Below are positions 7,770-14,601 of a stretch of 15,679 nt of DNA, in pieces; position 1 is the stretch's first letter; each line of letters begins with the position of its first letter. The stretch is from an uncultured Alcanivoracaceae bacterium (GTDB lineage Bacteria > Pseudomonadota > Gammaproteobacteria > Pseudomonadales > Alcanivoracaceae), in assembly GCA_937943665.1 (NCBI GenBank), contig CALEAR010000163.1, positions 1-15,679 on the forward strand. Reading direction: 5' to 3'. Under the pieces are notes generated by a model, which did no database searches, had not been told where the DNA came from, and saw nothing but the letters and a program-made list of their open reading frames with translations. The position numbers and the translations under genes were made by a program.

Positions 7770-8221
7770 TCGCTCGTGAGAGGTTTAACTGCGGCTTCAA
7801 TGGCATCTAAATCGGGCACCATGGCAAGGGTATCCTCTAGTTGTACGAGTACCTTGTTACCCTGGCCTGGCACCACTTCAGGTTGATCCTGTAGATCCAT
7901 CGCACGAATGGTTTTTCGTTTGGGCTCCCCCTGAACAATTAAGGCATAGAAACGACCGCCCTCGTTCACTGAGTTCAGAATAAGAATCTTAGCATTTGAC
8001 CCAATGACCACTTGCCCGCTTTCATTAAAGCGTTCAAAGGAAATCAGGGGCACCGGTACGCCTCGCCAAGTGAGCCACCCTAATAACCAATCGGCACCTT
8101 GCCCTGGGCGTTCAGGCTGACGCAAAGGCAACACCTCCGCCACCAATGCACTGGGAATCAACCAAGGATGCGCCTTCATGGGCACCACAACACTTTCTAT
8201 TTCTTTGAGTTGTTCACTCAT
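7766..8221 (-). CDS. chpC: CheW-like adaptor ChpC
   Basis: A single-domain CheW-family adaptor of 151 residues. Such proteins link methyl-accepting receptors to the CheA-type kinase. The recognisable core is the GWLTWRGVPVPLISFE segment (about 48-63), followed by strands around AKILILN and FYALIVQG. The C-terminus has the usual VLVQLEDTLAMVPDL strand-helix. The position after chpB and the modest similarity to CheW support ChpC, the second CheW-type adaptor of the twitching pathway besides PilI; in P. aeruginosa ChpC feeds some ligands into the Chp system. The gene ends in TGA within an ATGA overlap with the MBL hydrolase gene. It has the strongest ribosome site in the window, so it is likely translated independently of chpA damage. 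Confidence 0.88.
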   Translation of the reverse strand: MSEQLKEIESVVVPMKAHPWLIPSALVAEVLPLRQPERPGQGADWLLGWLTWRGVPVPLISFERFNESGQVVIGSNAKILILNSVNEGGRFYALIVQGEPKRKTIRAMDLQDQPEVVPGQGNKVLVQLEDTLAMVPDLDAIEAAVKPLTSE

Positions 8222-8226
8222 TGTTT

Positions 8227-8232
8227 CCTCCT
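8227..8232 (-). promoter_or_regulatory. Strong Shine-Dalgarno of chpC
   Basis: AGGAGG on the minus strand, five bases (AAACA) before the chpC ATG, in the 33-base gap after chpB. It fixes the chpC start and gives the distal genes an entry point that does not depend on ribosomes arriving from chpA or chpB. Confidence 0.8.
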
Positions 8233-8254
8233 AGTCAGGGGCTAGGCTTTGAGG

Positions 8255-9247
8255 CTATGTTTGTTTAACCAAGTATTCTAGCAAATGGTGGGCTAAAAAC
8301 TCGGGTTGCGCTTCCAAACTCACGCAGCCTGTTTTTAACACTTCATCCACCTGGCTACTCACTGCACAAGTATGAGGGCTTTGCACCCAAATGGGTATCC
8401 CTTGACGCGCCAATTGCGGCGTTACCTTTGAACCATCATCTCCCATACCTGAAAACATCATAATGCCATGATGGGCCTTCACTTGCTTGCACACGGCTTC
8501 AAATGCCTGATTAATATTGGGCGCATAAGGGCCCTGCCAAGTCTTATCCGTGGCTAACACCTCACCCTTTTCATTAAAGCGAATAGCGTAATCTGTGGGT
8601 GCGATCAACACTTGGCCATGGCGTAGCCGAGCCCCAGGTTTAGCCACCTCACAGTGGAAGTGGTTGTTACGGCATAACACTTGGGCCAACCCCTCCACAA
8701 AGGTGGGCTCTATATGCTGTGCCAGAAAAAACGCCACTGGGGTCTCTTTAGGCAAACGGTCTAAAAACAATTTCACCGCAGCCGGCCCCCCGAGGGAAGC
8801 CCCCAAGCTCCACACATGTAACAAAGGTTCCTCAGATACAGCCTGTAATGGCGCAGGTAAGGATAACGGCGGGAGTTTTACAGGCTCATAGGCCGCCACT
8901 TGGGCCTCTGGGTTAGGCTGCCCCACATACGCGGACACTTTGGTGAGTAAGCGTTTAGCCCAGCGCTTATACGCGAGGCTATCGCGAGGTGGAATGGCGC
9001 CATCGGAGTACAGCACAGGCGCTGATACTTTTTCGGTGAGGATATCCAATAATTGCTGCCACTGATGGGCGTTTTGCAAATCCACCAACCATAAATCGAT
9101 GGTTTGCTGCCACCACGCATCAAACAGGCGAGCGGGGCTGCCATTGAAAGCAACATCATACCCCTGTTCTCGCAAGGTGCTGGCTAGCAAATGTCCATGT
9201 AAATGCGCTTCTGCAATTACCCCAATCCTTGGGTTAATCGCTGTCAT
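8255..9247 (-). CDS. chpB: CheB-type protein-glutamate methylesterase ChpB
   Basis: ChpB removes methyl groups from the PilJ-type receptor, opposing PilK. The 330-residue protein has a C-terminal CheB domain with a complete triad: Ser151 in GASLGG, His178 in AQHIEP and Asp271 in GMGDDG. The N-terminal 110 residues look like a receiver fold (IGVIAEAHL, DLWLVDLQ) but the usual acidic pair is reduced to Ala12-Glu13. Asp56 remains in the place of the phosphoacceptor, so phosphoryl regulation is doubtful. A linker rich in Pro (about 122-135) joins the halves. The ATG overlaps the chpA frame's final TGA as ATGA, which implies translational coupling to the 3' end of chpA. Because chpA carries internal stops, that coupling may be weakened. 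Confidence 0.92.
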   Translation of the reverse strand: MTAINPRIGVIAEAHLHGHLLASTLREQGYDVAFNGSPARLFDAWWQQTIDLWLVDLQNAHQWQQLLDILTEKVSAPVLYSDGAIPPRDSLAYKRWAKRLLTKVSAYVGQPNPEAQVAAYEPVKLPPLSLPAPLQAVSEEPLLHVWSLGASLGGPAAVKLFLDRLPKETPVAFFLAQHIEPTFVEGLAQVLCRNNHFHCEVAKPGARLRHGQVLIAPTDYAIRFNEKGEVLATDKTWQGPYAPNINQAFEAVCKQVKAHHGIMMFSGMGDDGSKVTPQLARQGIPIWVQSPHTCAVSSQVDEVLKTGCVSLEAQPEFLAHHLLEYLVKQT

Positions 9248-9882
9248 GGAGCACCTGCTTCCTGCTCGAGGGCTAAAAGCTCACGAATGGAAGCCAATAA
9301 TTCTCCCTCTTGGAAAGGTTTACCCATATAAGCGTTGACACCAATATCAAAGGCTCGCTCACGGTGTTTTTCACCCGTGCGCGAGGTGATCATAATAATG
9401 GGGATATGGCGCAAACGCTCCTCACGACGCACATGCATGGCCACTTCGTAACCATCCATGCGGGGCATTTCAATATCCAACAACATCAGATCCGGCTGAT
9501 GCTCTTCTAACACGGCAATGGCATCGATACCATCCTTAGCGGTAACCACCTCATAGCCCTGTCGTTCGAGCAAACGGGTACTCACGCGACGAACGGTTAC
9601 GGAATCATCCGTTACCATAATCAGCGGTGCCCGCTCGGTGATCTCTTCCTCTTGCTCGAGCAAGGATTGCTCGTGTTCAGCCAGCAATTGGGCGCGGCGT
9701 TCTTCCGCTGCCAAGCTTTGTCGTTGTACCTGCGCCGCACGGATCAAGGAGTGAATATCCAGCACCACCACCACATCACCATCCCCAAGAATGGTGGCAC
9801 CACTTAAACCTGGCACGGTGGCAAGCTGCGGCCCTAAGGGCTTGATCACCACCTCACGGGAGCCCATGAGATCAGCAAGCAA
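9244..9882 (-). CDS. chpA: ChpA fragment 3: end of P5 and receiver domain
   Basis: The 212-codon stretch after the UGA completes the P5 domain (GSREVVIKPLG, then SGATILGDGDVVVVLD at about 27-42), then a charged Glu/Gln-rich helix at 55-84 and a full CheY-like receiver. The receiver has the acidic pair Asp92-Asp93, the phosphoacceptor Asp136 in LLDIEMP, Thr166 and Lys188, so it could be phosphorylated if made. Possible restarts are the TTG next to the stop and the ATG at 9867, but neither has a clear Shine-Dalgarno sequence. It ends in TGA that overlaps chpB's ATG. Without the UGA it is simply the C-terminus of ChpA. Confidence 0.75.
   Translation of the reverse strand: MLADLMGSREVVIKPLGPQLATVPGLSGATILGDGDVVVVLDIHSLIRAAQVQRQSLAAEERRAQLLAEHEQSLLEQEEEITERAPLIMVTDDSVTVRRVSTRLLERQGYEVVTAKDGIDAIAVLEEHQPDLMLLDIEMPRMDGYEVAMHVRREERLRHIPIIMITSRTGEKHRERAFDIGVNAYMGKPFQEGELLASIRELLALEQEAGAP
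9853..9870 (-). other. Stem-loop 12 bases downstream of the chpA UGA
   Basis: In the sense RNA, CUCAUGG and CCGUGAG form a 7-bp stem with one U-G pair around a GCUC loop, starting 12 bases after the UGA. The opposite strand would have a C-A mismatch instead. It overlaps codons of the conserved LMGSRE motif, so it may be chance. Confidence 0.45.
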
Positions 9883-9885
9883 TCA
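9883..9885 (-). other. In-frame UGA at chpA codon 1857
   Basis: Minus-strand reading is ATG GCC TGA TTG CTT GCT GAT. The following residues LLADLMGSREVVIKPLG continue the CheW-like domain, so the stop lies inside P5, at a position where homologues carry a hydrophobic residue. TTA or TTG to TGA is a single change. Confidence 0.9.
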
Positions 9886-12800
9886 GGCCATGGTGTATTC
9901 CGAGCTACGAATCAGTAGCACCGGCAACGGCATCACCTGCCCCTCTAAGTTAGGCTTCAAGCGCCCCTGTAATAGTTGCCCAAGGTATTCAAAATCATAC
10001 TGCTGATTCGCATAGGTGAAGGGCGGAGGATCCGGAACAAAGTATTCCTCAAGCTCGTAAGGGCTCACCCGCACAATACCTTCAATTTGGTTTAGGGGAA
10101 TGGCAAAGGTATCTTCACCAAGCTTCACCATGAGAGCGCTACTCATGGCCAAGGTATAGGGTAGACGCACAGTAAAGGTGGTGCCTTCTCCCGCCTTGGA
10201 TTCAATGTTCACCGAGCCACCCATTTGCTTAATTTCTGAGCCCACCACATCCATGCCCACACCACGGCCGGAGACTTGGGTTACACGCTCTGCTGTACTA
10301 AAGCCAGAGTGGAACAAGAACTGCAGAATCTCTTGCTCGGTTAAGGTGGCTTCTTCATCAATCAAGCCGCGCTCAATGGCTTTATTGCGCACCGCTTCAA
10401 TATTTACCCCACGGCCATCATCGGAAAGGGCAAGAACAATTTCGCCTCCTTCACGGGTAATATCTAGGCGAATCACCCCTTGTTCTGGCTTATTTAAGGC
10501 CTGGCGATCCGCTTGGGTTTCGATCCCGTGATCCACAGCGTTACGCAACATATGCTCCAAGGGTGCGATAATGCGCTCGAGCAAGGAACGGTCCATTTCA
10601 TTTTCCGCATTGGAAACCTCAAGCTGCACCTGTTTGCCGAGCTCCGTGGAAATCTGACGCACAATACGACGCAAGCGCGGCACTAAGCGAGTGAAAGGCA
10701 CCATGCGTGTCTGCATGAGCTTCTCTTGCAGCTCTGTGTTAATGCGGCTTTGTTGCAACAGCAGGGTTTCAGTGTCACGCACCTTTTCCATGAGCGTGGA
10801 TTTAAGGTCCAACAAGTCCGCAGCGGATTCAGAAAGCTGGCGCGTAATCTGGTTAAGCTCGGAGTACTGGTCCATTTCCAGAGGGTCAAAATCATCCTCT
10901 GCGTATTTACCCTGCTCCACACCCTGCTGGTAGTTAGAAAGAATTTGCGCCTCAGTTTCCACATCCAAGCGGCGTAACTGCTCATAAAGGCGATCCACCG
11001 TGTTGCCCATTTCATCCACATAGGCAGCAAATTCACTAATGCCCTGCTCCACACGGCCACGGTTAATACTGGTTTCACCCGCAAGGTTAACGAGGCTCTC
11101 GAGCAACTCCGACGCCACCCGCACCATTTCTTGCGGCTGCTGCTGGCGTTGCAAACGCTCTAGCCGCTCGGTGTGCTCATGCAGGCTTTCTGCTTGAATT
11201 TGCTCCTCAGGCACTTTGACAAGCTGCGTACGTACCGGCGGAGATGGCACCGCATCCACGGTGCGCTCAAGCATGGCCACAATCTGTAAGCTTTGATCCT
11301 GAATTTGATCGAAGAATTCCCCGCTTGGCACGCTCGCTTGATGGGTACGCTCAATAAGGAAGGTTTCTAGCTCGTGGGTTACATCCCCAAGCTTATTTAA
11401 ACCCGCAAGCCGAGCTCCTCCTTTGAGGGTATGCAAGGTGCGCTTAATGTTATCTGCGTAATCCGCATTATCGGGCTCAGCACGCCATTGGCTAATGCTG
11501 TTATCCAGTTCCTCCACAAGTTCTTCTGCTTCTGTGAGGAACACATCTAAAATTTCTTGATCCGCACTGGCCTTAATGGCTTCTTGTACGGCGTCATCCT
11601 CCAGATCCATACCCGCTGGCTCAGGCATCAAGGTGGGCACTTGATCTTCCCCATCCCAGCTAAAGCCTTCTGGATCGGCTAAATAACGTTCAATAGCGCC
11701 AAGCAAATCCGTGGCCTCTGCAGGCATTTGCTCTTGGCGTAAATCCTCCACCATTTCAGCTAGCTTATCTTGGCACGCATGCAACAGGCTAAATAAGGTG
11801 GGGTTCGCCTGCAATTGGCCATTGGCTAAACCCTCATACAGGTTTTCTAGCTCATGGCCTAAATTCCCCAAGGCACTGATATCTGCCATGCGCGCACCCC
11901 CTTTCAGGGTATGCAAGCTGCGCTGCAATAACTGCACAGGGTGCAAGTTTTGAGGATCATTTTGCCAACTGTGCAATTGCTCGCTAATTTCGAGCATGAT
12001 TTCATCGGCTTCCTCAAGGAAGATGCCTAAAAGCTCCGTATCCACTTCTTCATCGAAGCTAACGGGTGCAGGCGCATCCACCACAGAGGGCGTGGGTGCT
12101 ACCGCTTCCATCTCAGGCTCTTCCCCAGCGGCAGATGCCTCGGCTGCTGCATCTGACTCCACGGGCGCCGGCGCCAAATGCGGTAGTTCCCCTAATTGCT
12201 GAATAAGATCATCCGCAGGGCGTATTGTGAGGCCAGCGGCTAAACAATCGATCATTACCATGAGGGCTTCGTGGCTATCTTCTAAGAGGGATACCACCTC
12301 CTCACTTTTGGCAATGCGTTGTGCCAATACTTGGCGATACACTTGGGCCAACGCCAACGCTAACTCATTGATTTCGTTGAGTCCGGCGGTTTCTGCATGC
12401 TCACCTAGGGCCACGAGCTCTTCTTCTAGCAGCTCCAAGGATTCATTCGCCTCAGCCTGATGGATCCACTGTTCAAGCTGAACTTCGGCATCCATCACCA
12501 GCCCCATGCCTTCAGCAAGGAAGCGCGTTAAAGCCCTTTGGTCAAGTTGTTCACGCTGCTCTCGCACTGCCTCATGGGCGGCAGCAATGCGCTGTAATAA
12601 CGTGTCTGCCCCCTCAATACGAGGCATATGTGGATACGCATAGCCGGTGGCTTCTTCAAGCAGGGCCACCACATCATGTAACAATTGCACCACTTCATAA
12701 TCAGCCTTTTCATTATGGCTGATCATATCTTTCACAAGCTGTTCCGCAGGCTCGGCTATTTCCGCCACGGCCTCCACTTCCGCCATGCGAGCGCTGCCCT

Positions 12801-14565
12801 TTAAGGTGTGTAGCGCTCTGTGTAATTGATCTGAAAGCTGGAAGGAGGAAAGATCGTGATCCAACCCCTGAAGCCACTGGCCGGCTAGCGCCAAATTGGT
12901 ATAGCTCTCGTTACGGAAAATATCCACCAACACTGGATCCACGCCCTCAGGGATTTCCCGAGCTATGGCAGCTAAGGCATCAGAGGTTTCTTCACCCTCT
13001 TGCACTGTGGCAGTGGAAACCGCGCTAGGTTGAGCCGCTTCCTGCGGTGCCGCCTCTTCTTCACGGTCTTCGAGCACGGGTGGCTCAACGTCCCAAGGTG
13101 GTTGCTCTAAGGTGCCGCCCTCCGCCAAATGAAACGCCGCTTCTTCAAACGGTTTCACATCAAAGGGATCCGGCTGTTGCAAGGCAAAGGCATTCACCAA
13201 CTCGGGCACCGCTGCGTGCACATGGCGCACCAACTCAATTAATTGATCCGTGGGCTCAATGCTCTTATCGATCACACGGTTGAGCATATTTTCAATGGCC
13301 CAAGCCAATTCACCAATGGTGTTCGCACCCACCATACGGCCTGAACCTTTTAAGGTGTGGAAGGCTCGCCTGAATTCAACGAGGGCTTCTTCATCGTGTT
13401 GGTCTTTCACCCAACGGGGGAAATATTCATCTAACGCGGCGAGCACCTCACCGGCTTCTTCCACGAAGATTTCGATAATCTCATCATCAATGAGGTTATC
13501 GCTATCATCTTCTTCAACGGCGTCAATTGCTGTGTCTTCGGCCAGTTCCGGCTCTTGAAAACTTACTTCTGGAGCGGTGGACAAGGTTTCTTCTTCCGCG
13601 GAAGCCTCTTGCGTATCAGCTTCCTGCGCCACCGGTGTAAACTCCACCACGGGGGCCACGGGTAAGGCCTCTTCTTCTGAGGCATCCTCTTCCACATCAG
13701 AGGACGTAGTCAACACTTCTGTGGCGGTTTCCGCCGGGGTCGCTTCAGGCTCGGTGGCAACATCTTCCGCTTGCGCCGCAATGGGGAAGCCCAGCTTTGC
13801 CACACTGCGCTGAGCGATATCAATAAGCTCAGTGCCTGTGCCCTCTTCATCATCACTGAGGCGCTCGAGGTAGTAATCAAGACTGGTAATGGCATCAGCT
13901 AAGGCATCAAGCTCATTCCACTGAGGCTGTTCTTCCTTGGGAATAAGCTCATCTTCAATATAGGCTAAACACTGGCGCAACACCTGAGCCGCTTGGGTTA
14001 AACCAATCACCTCCAAGCCGCCACGCACTCGCGTGAGGTGTTCAGGGACTTCTTTAAGATGTGCCGCATTCCAGTGGGAAGCAATGTATTCCACAATGCC
14101 TTGTTTGGCTTCTTCAAGGCCTACACGGCATTCTTGGATCACCACTTCGCGGGCGGCTTCCATTTGGTTGGGTGTTTCGTGCCACTCCCCCGTGCTAATG
14201 ATTTTTTGATCCACTGCCTTCAGCATGGATTCCACTAGCAGCAAGGCCCCTGCAATTTCTAACAGCGCATCTTTATCAACGGTGCCAGCTTCCACCATAG
14301 AAAGCAGCGATTCCTGCTGGCTTTCCAAAATAGCCCGCGGCTGTCCAAGGCCCAACATGGCCACGGTATCCGCTGCCTGTTTCAACTGGTCCACCTGTGG
14401 GCGTAAGGCTGCGGCATCACTGCCCCCGCGGCTCACATGAACCTCGAGGGCCATTTTCACCGCATCGAGTTCTTCCACCAGTGCGTTTACCACGGATTCA
14501 ATGGTTTTATCATCCGGGCCTAGTAGCAACCCTTGCTCGGAGCCATCTTGCAGGCTCTGGGGCAA
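9883..14565 (-). CDS. chpA: ChpA fragment 2: HPt domains, kinase core and most of P5
   Basis: The open stretch between the two stops is 1,560 residues when counted from the first possible TTG; it has no good ribosome site, so expression as an independent gene is doubtful. An HPt-like domain at about 140-235 has Thr178 in the phosphoacceptor slot (LTRVRGG). Four canonical HPt domains follow, with phosphoacceptors His403, His586, His885 and His1045, each in HTLKG. They are separated by acidic Ala/Glu/Pro linkers (about 262-360, 490-530, 800-840). A degenerate HPt-like helical segment lies at about 675-780. Dimerisation helices occupy about 1145-1285. The ATPase shows RNAVDHG (1341-1347), DDGRG (1382-1386), FHSGFST (1418-1424) and SGRGVGMD (1432-1439). 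The P5 CheW-like part from 1472 stops mid-domain at LIRSSEYTMA. Confidence 0.8.
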   Translation of the reverse strand: MPQSLQDGSEQGLLLGPDDKTIESVVNALVEELDAVKMALEVHVSRGGSDAAALRPQVDQLKQAADTVAMLGLGQPRAILESQQESLLSMVEAGTVDKDALLEIAGALLLVESMLKAVDQKIISTGEWHETPNQMEAAREVVIQECRVGLEEAKQGIVEYIASHWNAAHLKEVPEHLTRVRGGLEVIGLTQAAQVLRQCLAYIEDELIPKEEQPQWNELDALADAITSLDYYLERLSDDEEGTGTELIDIAQRSVAKLGFPIAAQAEDVATEPEATPAETATEVLTTSSDVEEDASEEEALPVAPVVEFTPVAQEADTQEASAEEETLSTAPEVSFQEPELAEDTAIDAVEEDDSDNLIDDEIIEIFVEEAGEVLAALDEYFPRWVKDQHDEEALVEFRRAFHTLKGSGRMVGANTIGELAWAIENMLNRVIDKSIEPTDQLIELVRHVHAAVPELVNAFALQQPDPFDVKPFEEAAFHLAEGGTLEQPPWDVEPPVLEDREEEAAPQEAAQPSAVSTATVQEGEETSDALAAIAREIPEGVDPVLVDIFRNESYTNLALAGQWLQGLDHDLSSFQLSDQLHRALHTLKGSARMAEVEAVAEIAEPAEQLVKDMISHNEKADYEVVQLLHDVVALLEEATGYAYPHMPRIEGADTLLQRIAAAHEAVREQREQLDQRALTRFLAEGMGLVMDAEVQLEQWIHQAEANESLELLEEELVALGEHAETAGLNEINELALALAQVYRQVLAQRIAKSEEVVSLLEDSHEALMVMIDCLAAGLTIRPADDLIQQLGELPHLAPAPVESDAAAEASAAGEEPEMEAVAPTPSVVDAPAPVSFDEEVDTELLGIFLEEADEIMLEISEQLHSWQNDPQNLHPVQLLQRSLHTLKGGARMADISALGNLGHELENLYEGLANGQLQANPTLFSLLHACQDKLAEMVEDLRQEQMPAEATDLLGAIERYLADPEGFSWDGEDQVPTLMPEPAGMDLEDDAVQEAIKASADQEILDVFLTEAEELVEELDNSISQWRAEPDNADYADNIKRTLHTLKGGARLAGLNKLGDVTHELETFLIERTHQASVPSGEFFDQIQDQSLQIVAMLERTVDAVPSPPVRTQLVKVPEEQIQAESLHEHTERLERLQRQQQPQEMVRVASELLESLVNLAGETSINRGRVEQGISEFAAYVDEMGNTVDRLYEQLRRLDVETEAQILSNYQQGVEQGKYAEDDFDPLEMDQYSELNQITRQLSESAADLLDLKSTLMEKVRDTETLLLQQSRINTELQEKLMQTRMVPFTRLVPRLRRIVRQISTELGKQVQLEVSNAENEMDRSLLERIIAPLEHMLRNAVDHGIETQADRQALNKPEQGVIRLDITREGGEIVLALSDDGRGVNIEAVRNKAIERGLIDEEATLTEQEILQFLFHSGFSTAERVTQVSGRGVGMDVVGSEIKQMGGSVNIESKAGEGTTFTVRLPYTLAMSSALMVKLGEDTFAIPLNQIEGIVRVSPYELEEYFVPDPPPFTYANQQYDFEYLGQLLQGRLKPNLEGQVMPLPVLLIRSSEYTMA

Positions 14566-14598
14566 GGCATCATCTAATTTGAATTGAGCACGTAATTG

Positions 14599-14601
14599 CT
14601 A
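14599..14601 (-). other. In-frame UAG at chpA codon 285
   Basis: Minus-strand reading is TTT TAG CAA TTA CGT. Codons on both sides are in the same frame and both sides look like ChpA, so a single base change (for example from CAG or TGG or GAG) could account for it. It falls in the link between the N-terminal region and the first HPt-like domain. Confidence 0.9.

Noticed and set aside
11431..13359. Direct DNA repeats around the four HTLKG motifs
   Set aside because: The similarity is at the protein level of homologous HPt domains; flanking codons have diverged, so this is old domain duplication and not a nucleotide repeat array.
13047..13813. Ser/Ala-rich plus-strand open frames opposite chpA
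   Set aside because: They are antisense shadows of the Glu/Ala-rich HPt linkers, without ribosome sites or recognisable domains.
17..14448. CTCGAG hexamer seen about ten times, mostly as Leu-Glu codons CTC GAG
   Set aside because: About four would be expected by chance, so the excess is mild and is explained by Leu-Glu codon pairs in helix-rich proteins; no spacing or position pattern suggests a functional site.
9883..14565. Three separate genes in place of one broken chpA
   Set aside because: All pieces are in one frame, separated only by a stop codon or by a stop plus 11 codons, with no Shine-Dalgarno sequence at the internal starts, and the second break splits a single CheW-like domain.
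9883..14601. Alternative genetic code or one suppressor tRNA explaining the chpA stops
   Set aside because: The two stops differ (UAG and UGA). UGA terminates yqiA and chpC and ends the chpA frame at ATGA overlaps, and UAG ends the acyltransferase, chpB and pilK, so both act as normal stops.
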